64,000 nt of DNA. Origin: Neisseriaceae bacterium CLB008 (lineage in GTDB: Bacteria > Pseudomonadota > Gammaproteobacteria > Burkholderiales > Neisseriaceae). Within the stretch, counting starts at the first letter, position 1. Each line of letters begins with the position of its first letter. The notes under the pieces are model-generated. The model saw only the letters and a program-made list of their open reading frames with translations. It did no database searches and was not told where the DNA came from. The stretch spans positions 682,001 through 746,000 of the forward strand of contig CP166133.1 in NCBI GenBank assembly GCA_041228285.1, written 5' to 3'. This document shows, piece after piece, positions 1-8,514 of the stretch. The translations under genes were made by a program, and so were the position numbers.

Positions 1-2
1 TT

Positions 3-1205
3 GAAAAAACCTACGCCAGCGTGGCCAAAAAAATCGTAGCGGCCCAAATCGCCCGCGCCAGCGTTGATTTAACCGGCTTAAGCGCCGAAGCGGCGGCCAC
101 CGCCGTGTCGGCTATTGCGCTGGCCTTTGGCGACGCAGCCTACCAATGCCTTGACTATCAGCAAGGCGGTAAAGTTCACGCTTTGACCGAAGTGGTGTTC
201 TTATCGGAACACGCTGAAACGCTACAAGCAGCTTTAGCCACCGCCAATGTCTTGGTGAAGGCCATGAATTTGGCTAAGGATTTAGGCAATGCGCCAGGCA
301 ATGTGTGTACGCCCGCTTATTTGGCCAATCAGGCCAAGCTCCATGCCGAAGCTGCTGGTGCGCAAGCCAAGATTCTGGATAAAGACGACATCTTAGCCTT
401 GAAAATGGGTTCGTTTTGGTCTGTGGCCAAGGGCAGCACCGAAGCGCCTTACTTCATTGAATTAAGCTACAACGGTGGCGCCAAAGAAGACGCCCCTGTG
501 GTGTTAGTGGGCAAGGGCATTACGTTTGACTCAGGCGGCATCTCATTAAAACCTGGCCCTGGCATGGAAGAAATGCGCTACGACATGGGCGGTGCGGCTT
601 CTGTGATCGCGGCCTTTTGTGCCGCCGCCGAATTAAAGTTACCCCTGAACCTCGTGGCCTTAGTGCCCACCTGTGAAAACATGCCGGCAGGCAACGCCAA
701 TAAACCAGGCGACATCGTCACCAGCATGAAGGGCTTGACCATCGAAGTACAGAATACCGATGCCGAAGGCCGCTTGATCTTGTGTGATGCCTTAACCTAT
801 GCCGAGCGCTTTAATCCTAAAGCCGTGGTGGATGTGGCCACCTTAACCGGCGCCGTGATCATTGCATTGGGCCATGTGGGCAGCGGCATCATGGGCAATA
901 ACCAAGACTTGGTGAATCAGCTGTTGACGGCGTCTACCACGGTGAACGATAAGGCTTGGCAGCTGCCGCTATGGGATGAATTCCAAGATCAGCTAAAAAG
1001 CGGCTTTGCCGACTTGCGCAACATCGGTGGCCGTCCTGCTGGCACGATTACCGCAGCTTGCTTCTTGTCACGCTTTGCCGAAGACTATCCTTGGGCCCAC
1101 ATTGACATGGCCGGTACCGGCTGGAACGGCGGCAGCGAAGCAGCATCAACCGGCCGTCCAGTACCGCTATTGCTGACTTACCTACAACAAGTTGCCCATG
1201 GCTAA
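3..1205 (+). CDS. pepA: Leucyl aminopeptidase, 5'-truncated by window edge
   Basis: M17-family cytosolic aminopeptidase that removes N-terminal residues from peptides using two bound metal ions. The frame is open through the left window edge, so only about the last 400 residues are seen; family members are about 470-500 residues, so most of the N-terminal domain is missing. GTG at 21 is an internal codon, not a start. The catalytic part is intact: the KGITFDSGG metal-site segment near 513-540 and the family signature NTDAEGRL near 753-776. holC starts two bases after the stop, the usual pepA-holC pairing in proteobacteria, so the two are probably co-transcribed. Confidence 0.95.
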   Translation, partial: EKTYASVAKKIVAAQIARASVDLTGLSAEAAATAVSAIALAFGDAAYQCLDYQQGGKVHALTEVVFLSEHAETLQAALATANVLVKAMNLAKDLGNAPGNVCTPAYLANQAKLHAEAAGAQAKILDKDDILALKMGSFWSVAKGSTEAPYFIELSYNGGAKEDAPVVLVGKGITFDSGGISLKPGPGMEEMRYDMGGAASVIAAFCAAAELKLPLNLVALVPTCENMPAGNANKPGDIVTSMKGLTIEVQNTDAEGRLILCDALTYAERFNPKAVVDVATLTGAVIIALGHVGSGIMGNNQDLVNQLLTASTTVNDKAWQLPLWDEFQDQLKSGFADLRNIGGRPAGTITAACFLSRFAEDYPWAHIDMAGTGWNGGSEAASTGRPVPLLLTYLQQVAHG

Positions 1206-1207
1206 GC

Positions 1208-1654
1208 ATGCGTAAAGTCACGTTTTATACCCACGTCAATAATCGCCTCTCCTTTGTATTTAAACTGGTGAAAACCGTTTACGACAAGGGTGAGCCCTTA
1301 TTGGTGTGGTTGCCCGACGATGCCTTGCTGCAGCAGCTGGATCATCAGCTGTGGAGCTTAGTGCCAGAGAGCTTCTTGCCGCATGAGCTGGTGTCGGCGC
1401 TGGAAGAGGATGCGGGCGGAGAGCTGGCGCCGATTTTATTGGGCGCTGAGATGGCGTTGCCCAATCGCGCGGACTTCCCGCAGGTGATCTTAAATCTGAG
1501 CGAGGCCTATGTGCATGAGGTGCCACACTATCAGCGGGTGTTGGAGATTGTGGGGCCAGACGAAGATGACTTGGTAGCGGCGCGCGATCGTTTTCGCGCC
1601 TATCGCGAAGCGGGCTTTACTATTGAACACCACAATATGGGCCACATTCGCTAA
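1208..1654 (+). CDS. holC: DNA polymerase III chi subunit
   Basis: HolC (148 residues, normal length) is the clamp-loader accessory subunit that, with psi, links the polymerase III holoenzyme to single-strand binding protein. The N-terminus (VTFYTH, then a lysine-rich helix and the VWLPDD segment) is typical of the family. It lies directly behind pepA with a 2-bp gap and is followed by a strong terminator, so it closes a pepA-holC transcript. Confidence 0.93.
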   Translation: MRKVTFYTHVNNRLSFVFKLVKTVYDKGEPLLVWLPDDALLQQLDHQLWSLVPESFLPHELVSALEEDAGGELAPILLGAEMALPNRADFPQVILNLSEAYVHEVPHYQRVLEIVGPDEDDLVAARDRFRAYREAGFTIEHHNMGHIR

Positions 1655-1674
1655 GGGTTAAACGTGATCAGGCA

Positions 1675-1704
1675 ACGGCCACCGATTAGGTGGCCGTTTT
1701 TTTT
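1675..1704 (+). terminator. Rho-independent terminator after holC
   Basis: Nine-base stem ACGGCCACC / GGTGGCCGT with a GATTA loop, followed by a run of eight T. It ends the pepA-holC transcript. Confidence 0.9.
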
Positions 1705-1770
1705 GCATCGTTCTTAAAGAGATCAAACGACTTACCCACAACTTATATTATCCACAGGCCGTTAGGGCAT

Positions 1771-1798
1771 AAAAAAAGACCCGTTAAGGGTCTTTTTT
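1771..1798 (-). terminator. Terminator of the ABC transporter genes
   Basis: Inverted repeat AAAGACCC-gtta-GGGTCTTT flanked by A and T runs on both sides, so it can work in both directions. It lies just past the stop of the minus-strand permease gene and means that no ATPase gene follows in that operon. Confidence 0.8.
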
Positions 1799-1810
1799 GG
1801 TTCAAGGCCT

Positions 1811-2530
1811 TTACGGGCGCTGCTGGCCTCGATTCAGCCTGGCTTCGACGCGGCTTTGGAGCCAGCCTAAAATCAGACAAAACGCCCAGTACATCAGACC
1901 CGCCTCAATATAAACCAGTAAGAACTCATAGGTGCGGGCAGCGGTATTTTGGGCGATTTTAAATAGCTCGACCACCAAGACCAGCGACGCCAGCGAGGTG
2001 TCTTTGACCAGGCTGATGAAGGTATTGGATAAGGGCGGTGTGGCCACGCGTAAGGCCTGCGGCAAGATGATGTAGCGTAGGCCTTGTGCATAGGTGAGGC
2101 CAAGGCTGAGGCTGGCCTCCCATTGGCCCTTATTAATCGACTGTAGCGCGGCGCGTAAGATTTCTGAAGCGTAGGCGCCGACGTTGAGTGAAAAGGCGAT
2201 GGTGGCGGTTAAAAACGGGTTGAGGGTCACGCCCATGCTGGGCAGACCATAAAAAATCACGAAGAGCTGCACCAGCATTGGCGTACCGCGAATGGCCGAC
2301 ACGTATAAGCGTGCCAGTGAATACAGGCCACGCTGCCACAGATGTGGCCGTGGCGCCACGCGCAAAATGGCCACGGCCAGCGCAATCACCATGCCGGCGC
2401 TAAACGATAATAAGGTGAGCGGCAAGGTGTAGCTTAAGGCGGCTTTGAGCATCGGCCAGAACGACACAATCCAAATGTGTGCCCGTTCTGGCGTCATAAA
2501 GGGTAGGGCGCTGAGCAGATTATTTAACAC
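1811..2530 (-). CDS. Amino-acid ABC transporter permease (cystine/polar amino-acid type)
   Basis: Inner-membrane permease of the His/Glu/Gln/Arg/opine ABC uptake family (239 residues), with several hydrophobic segments and the EAA-type cytoplasmic loop around EASLSLGLTYAQGLRYIILPQALR, which contacts the ATPase. It overlaps the upstream binding-protein gene by 11 bp, indicating translational coupling. The pair resembles TcyJ/TcyL-type cystine importers, but the substrate cannot be read from sequence. A terminator follows at once, so the ATPase must be encoded elsewhere. Confidence 0.88.
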   Translation of the reverse strand: MLNNLLSALPFMTPERAHIWIVSFWPMLKAALSYTLPLTLLSFSAGMVIALAVAILRVAPRPHLWQRGLYSLARLYVSAIRGTPMLVQLFVIFYGLPSMGVTLNPFLTATIAFSLNVGAYASEILRAALQSINKGQWEASLSLGLTYAQGLRYIILPQALRVATPPLSNTFISLVKDTSLASLVLVVELFKIAQNTAARTYEFLLVYIEAGLMYWAFCLILGWLQSRVEARLNRGQQRP

Positions 2531-3314
2531 TCACGTCCTCACCAAACCATTGCTCACCTAAGCGTTTGAGGGTGCCATCTTGGTGCATGGCCTCTAGGGC
2601 TTCATTGACTTTAGCAATGGCTTCTTGGTTGCCCTGATTAAAGGCGAAGCCAGACGCGAGCTTTTCAGAGGCAGGCAGCATGATTTTGAGGCCATCGTTG
2701 CCTTGCTGTTTGAAATAGTCGAGGACGGCCAAGTAGTCATTGATGGTGATGTCGGCACGTTTTTGTTTGATCAAGGCCAGTGATTGGGCCAGACCATCCA
2801 CACCGACGATATTGGCGTTTAGCGAGCGGGCTAGATCGCCAAAATTACTGGTGAGGGATTGGGCCGAATCTAGGCCGGCGACGTCTTCGATGTTTTTCAA
2901 GCGGTCATCGTCGGCACGCGCCACAATGACGGCGCCAGAATAAATATACGGCGCGCTGAATTCATATTTTTGCTGGCGCTCGGGCGTGATGCCCACTAAG
3001 TTGGCAATCAAATCAAAGCGCTGGCTGTTGAGGCCGGCAAACATCGCGTCCCATTGGGTTTCTTCAAATTTGAGGGTCACGTTCAGGCGCTTGGCTACTT
3101 CGCGAATGACCTCGACGTCATAGCCGGTTAGCTGGCCTGACTCATCGTGAAAAGAGAAGGGGGCGTAAGAGCCCTCGGTGCCAACCACTAAGGTGCCTTG
3201 CTGTTCGATTTTCTGAGCGATGCTGGTGGCGGCCTTAGGCGCTTCGTCTTTAGAGCAGGCGGCTAAAAATAGGCCAGCTGAGGCGACGAGGGCAAGCAGG
3301 ATTCGTTTATTCAT
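2520..3314 (-). CDS. Amino-acid ABC transporter substrate-binding lipoprotein
   Basis: Family-3 periplasmic binding protein (264 residues) with a lipoprotein signal peptide ending in the lipobox LAAC (Cys about residue 20). The mature start LVVGTEGSYAPFSFHDESGQ and GYDVEVIREVAKRLNV are the conserved ligand-pocket segments of this family. It is the first gene of a two-gene operon with the permease. The family binds polar amino acids or cystine; the exact ligand is not evident. Its 323-bp upstream region is shared with divergent phoU and holds two Pho-box-like sites. Confidence 0.9.
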   Translation of the reverse strand: MNKRILLALVASAGLFLAACSKDEAPKAATSIAQKIEQQGTLVVGTEGSYAPFSFHDESGQLTGYDVEVIREVAKRLNVTLKFEETQWDAMFAGLNSQRFDLIANLVGITPERQQKYEFSAPYIYSGAVIVARADDDRLKNIEDVAGLDSAQSLTSNFGDLARSLNANIVGVDGLAQSLALIKQKRADITINDYLAVLDYFKQQGNDGLKIMLPASEKLASGFAFNQGNQEAIAKVNEALEAMHQDGTLKRLGEQWFGEDVSVK

Positions 3315-3433
3315 GGCATTGATTCCTTAAATCTGGTGGGCATGTTAAGGGAGTGTACTGTACCGATTTCCACTCTAGCAAACAAAGAATTTAAAGCGAT
3401 AAGCTTAATCTTAAAAGTTATGATGGAGGGGGA

Positions 3434-3451
3434 TTGTCACATAATCGTCAT
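3434..3451 (+). promoter_or_regulatory. Upstream Pho box
   Basis: Two 7-bp repeats TTGTCAC and TCGTCAT, 11 bp apart, match the PhoB box (CTGTCAT-N4-CTGTCAT). No good -10 element follows at the standard distance on this strand. It could be an upstream PhoB site for phoU or act on the divergent transporter operon. Confidence 0.6.
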
Positions 3452-3562
3452 GCAGTCAGATGCCGCCTTATGCTGAATCAGTGTACTGTATGGTAAGGAG
3501 GGCGTCGAATAAATAATTTAAAACCAGTGGTTTAAAGTTATAAATTGTTGCCCTTGAACTGA

Positions 3563-3596
3563 TTGTCACAAAATTGTCATGATTGCTGATTACACT
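3563..3596 (+). promoter_or_regulatory. PhoB-activated promoter of phoU
   Basis: An 18-bp Pho box (TTGTCAC-AAAA-TTGTCAT, 3563-3580) sits exactly 10 bp upstream of a -10-like TACACT (3591-3596), so the box takes the place of the -35 element, as in known Pho promoters. The phoU start codon lies 42 bp downstream of the -10. Confidence 0.8.
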
Positions 3597-3637
3597 AGGG
3601 CATTATCTGAAGATGGCCTTTTACAAACGAGGACGGT

Positions 3638-4333
3638 ATGGCTGAGCATATTTCAAAACAGTTTCACAGTGAGTTGGAAAACGTGAGAAGCAAAGTATTG
3701 CAAATGGGAGGGCTGGTTGAAAAGCAGCTGAGCCAAACCATGTTTGCTTTAGAGTCGGGGACATTAGAGCCATTGGTGGCCGCTGGCGTGGCTGATGAAG
3801 AGATCAACGCCATGGAAGTGAGCATCGATGATGAGTGCCAGCTGATTATTGCACGCCGCCAGCCTGCAGCCAGCGATCTGCGCTTGGTGTTGACCGTTTC
3901 GCGCGTGATCGTGGATTTGGAGCGTATCGGCGACGAAGTGAAAAAAATCGCCACCAAAGGCCATCAACTATTGAGTCAGCGCGACATTAAACCCACTCAG
4001 TTTTATGATTTTAACCGTATGGCGGCCATGGCCTTGGCTATGCTGCGCCGCGCTTTGGACGCCTTTGCTCGCTTAGACACGACGGCGGCGGTGGAGCTAA
4101 AAGAAACCGACGAGCATTTGGATCAAGAATACCAAAACCAGCTACGCCTATTGGTGACCTATATGATGGAAGATCCGCGTACCATCGGTGCCTTGATTGA
4201 CGTATTGTTCATGTTGAAATCAATTGAGCGCGTGGGCGATCACGCTAAAAACATCACCGAGCACGTGGTGTATTTGGCCAAAGGCATCGACATTCGTCAC
4301 GCCAGCCTAGATGAAATGAAAAAGATGATGTAA
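3638..4333 (+). CDS. phoU: Phosphate regulon regulator PhoU
   Basis: PhoU (231 residues) is a cytoplasmic dimeric protein that represses the Pho regulon through the PhoR kinase and the Pst transporter and binds metal clusters. Two repeats of a three-helix bundle are visible, each with an E/D-x3-D-type motif: DLERIGDEVKKIA in the first half and SIERVGDHAKNITEHVV in the second. Start chosen at the ATG after GAGG at 3630. Unlike the common pstSCAB-phoU order it stands alone, with its own Pho-box promoter and a downstream hairpin. Confidence 0.95.
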   Translation: MAEHISKQFHSELENVRSKVLQMGGLVEKQLSQTMFALESGTLEPLVAAGVADEEINAMEVSIDDECQLIIARRQPAASDLRLVLTVSRVIVDLERIGDEVKKIATKGHQLLSQRDIKPTQFYDFNRMAAMALAMLRRALDAFARLDTTAAVELKETDEHLDQEYQNQLRLLVTYMMEDPRTIGALIDVLFMLKSIERVGDHAKNITEHVVYLAKGIDIRHASLDEMKKMM

Positions 4334-4370
4334 GGCTGCCAGTCTTCTCTATGATGTTATGTGGTGTTTT

Positions 4371-4398
4371 GAGGTGGGCGTAAGCCCTCCTTTTTTTT
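4371..4398 (+). terminator. Terminator after phoU
   Basis: Stem GG-T-GGGC / GCCC-T-CC with a GTAA loop and one T-T mismatch, followed by eight T. Confidence 0.65.
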
Positions 4399-4547
4399 GC
4401 CTGGGTTTTACTGTCCCATCGCTAGCGCTGGTTTTCAAAGGGCATCTGGGTAAGCCTCGAATAAAGGTTCCCAAACGGGGTGGGCTTGGATTAGAATGAA
4501 ATCAAGTCAATGAGCGTTGTTTGGTGTTTAACCTTAAGGGAGGCATC

Positions 4548-5039
4548 ATGTTAATCAATATTGAAAAACAAGACGATGGCAGCGTGATGGTGTTTTTATC
4601 GTGTACCGTAGCGGCACCGGCTGCGCAGCTGTGGGGTTATTTAAGCCAAGATGATGGCTTGGCCGAATGGTTTACTGAGCTGGCCGTGGGTGAGCTGGGT
4701 GAGGGTGGGCATATGCTGTTGAACATGCTGCCGGAGGCCTTGATCAAAATGCCGATTAAGCGCTATCAGTCTCAGCGTGAGCTGACCTTTGATTGGGATG
4801 GCAATTTGGTGTCGTTTTATCTAGAACCCATGAATGAAGCAGAAACCCGTCTCTTGTTTACAGAGCGTTTAAGCCTGCTGCACGATCATTCGGCCCAGGA
4901 CATTGCCGGCTGGCGTCTGTGTTTAGAGCGTTTGAAGCATGCGGCCGAAGGCAAGACGGGCGCCTTGTCCGAACCCCCTTTTGACACATTAGTGGCCGAT
5001 TATCGAGCTCAGCTGAGTCAGTGGCAGGAGTCTATTTAA
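4548..5039 (+). CDS. START/SRPBCC-like domain protein (AHSA1 type)
   Basis: About 163 residues in a single SRPBCC fold: the N-terminal strand ending in PAAQLWGYLSQDDGLAEWF, a central region with LTFDWDG, and a final helix near RLCLERLKHAAEG match activator-of-Hsp90-like ligand-binding proteins. The ATG at 4548 is preferred over the upstream TTG at 4521 because AAGGGAGG lies directly before it. No ligand or partner is suggested by the neighbours, which are phoU upstream and convergent hemF. Function unknown. Confidence 0.75.
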   Translation: MLINIEKQDDGSVMVFLSCTVAAPAAQLWGYLSQDDGLAEWFTELAVGELGEGGHMLLNMLPEALIKMPIKRYQSQRELTFDWDGNLVSFYLEPMNEAETRLLFTERLSLLHDHSAQDIAGWRLCLERLKHAAEGKTGALSEPPFDTLVADYRAQLSQWQESI

Positions 5040-5067
5040 ATGGCGGCGCCGTGTTTCAATTTAAAAT

Positions 5068-5089
5068 CACCCACGCTTGAGCGTGGGTG
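5068..5089. terminator. Bidirectional hairpin between convergent genes
   Basis: Perfect 9-bp stem CACCCACGC / GCGTGGGTG with a TTGA loop between the START-like gene and hemF. The U-tract is weak on both sides (GATTTTAAATT on the hemF side). Confidence 0.6.
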
Positions 5090-5101
5090 GATGGCTATCA
5101 T

Positions 5102-6067
<966 letters not shown>

Positions 6068-6150
6068 CTAAGCGCCCATCGTTTTGTCCCCCATGGGCGA
6101 ATCGGCCAGTGTAGGCGATTTGCCTTCATCTTATTTAAGAAAGGCAGACT

Positions 6151-6768
6151 ATGTATACCGTTTATGGTTTAGGAACCCCGAATGGGTTTAAGGTCAGCAT
6201 TGCCCTGGCTGAACTCAAGCAGGCTTATACAACCAAAATCATCGACATTTCTAAAAACGAGCAGTTTAGCCCTGAGTTTTTGGCCCTCAATGCCAATCAC
6301 AAAATCCCCGTGCTGGTGGACAGCGAGGCAGAAGGGGGGGAGCTGGTCTTGGCTGAAAGTGGCGCGATTTTGATGTATCTGGCCCAAAAACATGGCCAGT
6401 TCTTGCCGACTGAGCCTCATGCGCATTGGGCCACGATTCAGTGGTTGATGTTTCAAATGGGGGGCTTTGGGCCGATGCTGGGCCAGATGCACCATTTTAA
6501 AGTGTATGCGCCAGAAGTGGTGCCTTATGCGATCAATCGCTACGATGCCGAAGGCCGCCGCCTGTATGGCGTACTGAACACGCAGTTGGCTGGCAAAGAT
6601 TATGTGATTGGCAGCGACTACACCATTGCCGACATGGCGCTCTATCCTTGGGCCTGTTCGCACGAGCGTCAGGGCATTGATTTAGCCGATTACCCTCATG
6701 TGGCGGCTTGGTTTGCACGCATGAGCGCCCGCCCGGGTGTGCAAGAAGGCATGCGCGCTTTTGCTTAA
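6151..6768 (+). CDS. Glutathione S-transferase homologue (YfcG/nu-class type)
   Basis: A 205-residue protein with an N-terminal thioredoxin-like domain (about 1-80: YGLGTPNGFKVSIALAEL, then NHKIPVLVD and LAESGAILMYLA, the glutathione-binding ES motif) and an all-helical C-terminal domain (IADMALYPWA, the N-capping box). The TPNG segment near residue 10 in place of a catalytic Cys, Ser or Tyr resembles YfcG/YghU disulfide-bond oxidoreductases. RBS AAAGG lies 7 bp before the ATG. gshA and gshB in this window provide the cofactor. The physiological substrate is unknown. Confidence 0.85.
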   Translation: MYTVYGLGTPNGFKVSIALAELKQAYTTKIIDISKNEQFSPEFLALNANHKIPVLVDSEAEGGELVLAESGAILMYLAQKHGQFLPTEPHAHWATIQWLMFQMGGFGPMLGQMHHFKVYAPEVVPYAINRYDAEGRRLYGVLNTQLAGKDYVIGSDYTIADMALYPWACSHERQGIDLADYPHVAAWFARMSARPGVQEGMRAFA

Positions 6769-6799
6769 GCTCTGTGTGAAGGAATGAGCCTGGCTTGAA

Positions 6800-6935
6800 C
6801 CCATGGCTTATGAGCCATGAGTGGGGTGGGCAAAGCGTAGCGTGCCCACCGTCTCCAAGATGACAATACGCCAAGATCAAAAACCTGCGTGGGTCACGAT
6901 CCACCCTACGCCATGCCAACAAACCATAGCCAAAA
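6800..6935 (-). repeat. Dispersed intergenic repeat, copy A (inverted)
   Basis: Read on the minus strand this stretch has GCGTAGGGTGG, TCGTGACCCACGC, GGTTTT, then GGTGGGCACGCTACGCTTTG and CCCACCCCACTCATGG. The same ordered segments occur twice in tandem at 43.8-44.1 kb. It fills the gap between the GST gene and the FMN riboswitch; the GGTGGGC...GCCCACC arms form a hairpin. No protein is encoded. Confidence 0.7.
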
Positions 6936-6997
6936 TTTATTTAGGCTTTAGGTGGGCAGCGCGTTGATTTGCCAGCGGTGCAAATTATGTAGTAAGC

Positions 6998-7003
6998 TAT
7001 ACT
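6998..7003 (+). promoter_or_regulatory. -10 element of the riboflavin operon
   Basis: TATACT lies 10 bp upstream of the riboswitch P1 helix, which places the transcription start at about 7010. No convincing -35 hexamer is seen at 16-18 bp upstream. Confidence 0.5.
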
Positions 7004-7013
7004 TTGTAAAGCG

Positions 7014-7136
7014 TTATCTTTGGGGCAAAGTGAGAAGGGCAACCTTCAATTCTTGACCGGCGGTGATAGTCCGCGAGCGAAAGCTGATTTGGTGTAATTC
7101 CAAAACCGACAGTATAGTCTGGATGATAAAAGATAA
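7014..7136 (+). promoter_or_regulatory. FMN riboswitch (RFN element)
   Basis: The conserved RFN core is clear: ACCGGCGGTGATAGTCCGCG, then GGTGTAATTCC, ACCGACAGTATAGTC and GGATGATAAAAGATAA. The outer P1 helix pairs TTATCTT (7014-7020) with AAGATAA (7130-7136). FMN binding should favour the terminator at 7239-7272. Between them, CGTGAGC (7177-7183) can pair with GCTCACG (7206-7212), which would compete with the hairpin at 7209-7224 and may act as an antiterminator. Confidence 0.96.
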
Positions 7137-7208
7137 CCGACAATTAAGGCAGTTTGTCGACAGACACCCGTGACGGCGTGAGCCGCTGGTGTGGCTATGG
7201 CAAACGCT

Positions 7209-7224
7209 CACGGCTTATGCCGTG
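7209..7224 (+). other. Secondary hairpin in the riboflavin leader
   Basis: Perfect 6-bp stem CACGGC / GCCGTG with a TTAT loop. It overlaps the GCTCACG segment that can pair upstream, so it is a candidate switch element of the expression platform. It lacks a continuous T-run of its own. Confidence 0.5.
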
Positions 7225-7238
7225 GCTTTAATTGTTTC

Positions 7239-7272
7239 GCCCCTGCTCGAGCCATCGAGAGGGGCTTTTTTT
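7239..7272 (+). terminator. Intrinsic attenuator downstream of the FMN riboswitch
   Basis: Long stem GCCCCT-g-CTCGA / TCGAG-AGGGGC with a GCCA loop, followed by seven T. It lies before the first gene of the operon, so riboswitch-controlled early termination is the likely mechanism. Confidence 0.88.
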
Positions 7273-7335
7273 ATGACTATTAATAATCAATAGGCCAGGA
7301 CCCCACCTGACCATCGATCACACAAGGGCACGAAT

Positions 7336-7854
7336 ATGTCGAATACGCTAGAGCAGCGCGGTTTTACCCAGCGAGAGCTGATGATGAGTTTGTTGATGAC
7401 GCCAGACATGGCCAACTTTACCGGCAACGTGCACGGCGGCACGATCTTGAAGCTGCTGGACCAAGTGGCCTATGCCTGCGCCAGCCGCTACGCCGGCACC
7501 TATGTGGTGACGCTGTCGGTGGATCAGGTATTGTTTAAAGAGCCGATTCATGTCGGCGAACTGGTGACCTTCTTGGCCAGCGTCAATCACGTGGGCCGTA
7601 CCTCGATGGAGATTGGCATTCGCGTAGAGGCCGAAGACATCCCCAATCGCAGCGTGCGCCACACCAACAGCTGCTACTTCACCATGGTGGCCGTCGGCGA
7701 AGACCGTAAGCCGGTTGAAGTACCTGCTTTGAGCCTAGACAACGAAACCCAGCGCATGCGTGCCGCTGCTGCCGAGCTGCGTAAACGCATCCGAATCGAG
7801 ACCGCGGCCAAGCTAAAAGAAGCTTGTGAAGCCGACGCGCAACCCAAAGCATAG
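7336..7854 (+). CDS. Acyl-CoA thioesterase (hot-dog fold, YciA-like)
   Basis: A 172-residue single hot-dog domain hydrolase. GNVHGGTILKLLDQVAYACASRYAG is the thioesterase helix with the conserved N, HGG and D; SVDQVLFKEPIHVGELV and NHVGRTSMEIGIRVEAED are the following strands. A charged C-terminal tail (residues about 135-172) is seen in acyl-CoA thioester hydrolases. It is the first gene behind the FMN riboswitch and attenuator and lies 9 bp before ribE, so it appears to belong to the riboflavin operon. A separate promoter in the short gap 7273-7335 cannot be excluded. Confidence 0.9.
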   Translation: MSNTLEQRGFTQRELMMSLLMTPDMANFTGNVHGGTILKLLDQVAYACASRYAGTYVVTLSVDQVLFKEPIHVGELVTFLASVNHVGRTSMEIGIRVEAEDIPNRSVRHTNSCYFTMVAVGEDRKPVEVPALSLDNETQRMRAAAAELRKRIRIETAAKLKEACEADAQPKA

Positions 7855-7863
7855 GAGCGGCAT

Positions 7864-8478
7864 ATGTTTACCGGCATCATACAAGGCCTAGGCCAGATCG
7901 AACGCATCGAGAAGAAAGATCAGTTTCAAACCCACGTGGTGCGCTTTCCGCGCGAACTATTGGGTAACCTTGCTTTGGGTGCTTCTGTAGCCCACAGCGG
8001 CTGCTGCCTGACCGTGACGAAAGTCGAGGATGACTTGGTGTGGTTCGATCTCATTGACGAAACCCTACGCTTAACCAACCTAGGCGAATTAGCCCAGGGC
8101 GATTGGGTGAACCTTGAGCGCGCAGCTAAATTTGGTGATGAGATAGGTGGCCACAGCATGAGCGGCCATATCTTGGGCCAGGCGATCATTAGCCGTATAG
8201 AAGAAACGGCGACCAATCGTGCGGTTTATTTTGCTTTACCCAAAGCCATGCAAAAATACATTCTGACCAAGGGTTACATTGGTATTGATGGCATTAGCCT
8301 CACCTTAGGTGAAGTGAATGAGCATGAATTCAGTGTGCACTTAATTCCAGAAACCATTGCCAGAACCAATATGCAATACCGACAAGTGGGCGAAGGGGTC
8401 AATATTGAGATTGATCCGCAAACACAAGCCATTGTAGATACTGTTGAGCGCGTTTTGGCGCAACGCACTAATGCTTAA
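7864..8478 (+). CDS. ribE: Riboflavin synthase alpha chain
   Basis: Riboflavin synthase (204 residues) dismutates two 6,7-dimethyl-8-ribityllumazines to riboflavin. Two beta-barrel lumazine-binding repeats are seen: MFTGIIQGLGQIERIEKKD with GASVAHSGCCLTVTKV in the first half, and GGHSMSGHILGQAII with YIGIDGISLTLGEV in the second. Start at the ATG after GGAGCGGCAT. It forms the core of the thioesterase-ribE-ribB-ribH-nusB operon. Confidence 0.96.
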   Translation: MFTGIIQGLGQIERIEKKDQFQTHVVRFPRELLGNLALGASVAHSGCCLTVTKVEDDLVWFDLIDETLRLTNLGELAQGDWVNLERAAKFGDEIGGHSMSGHILGQAIISRIEETATNRAVYFALPKAMQKYILTKGYIGIDGISLTLGEVNEHEFSVHLIPETIARTNMQYRQVGEGVNIEIDPQTQAIVDTVERVLAQRTNA

Positions 8479-8514
8479 TTTTACAGACAAACTTGTCTAG
8501 AATCAGGAGACATC

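Noticed and set aside
6169-6663. 164-residue minus-strand ORF inside the GST gene
   Set aside because: Antisense shadow; the plus frame carries the complete recognised protein.
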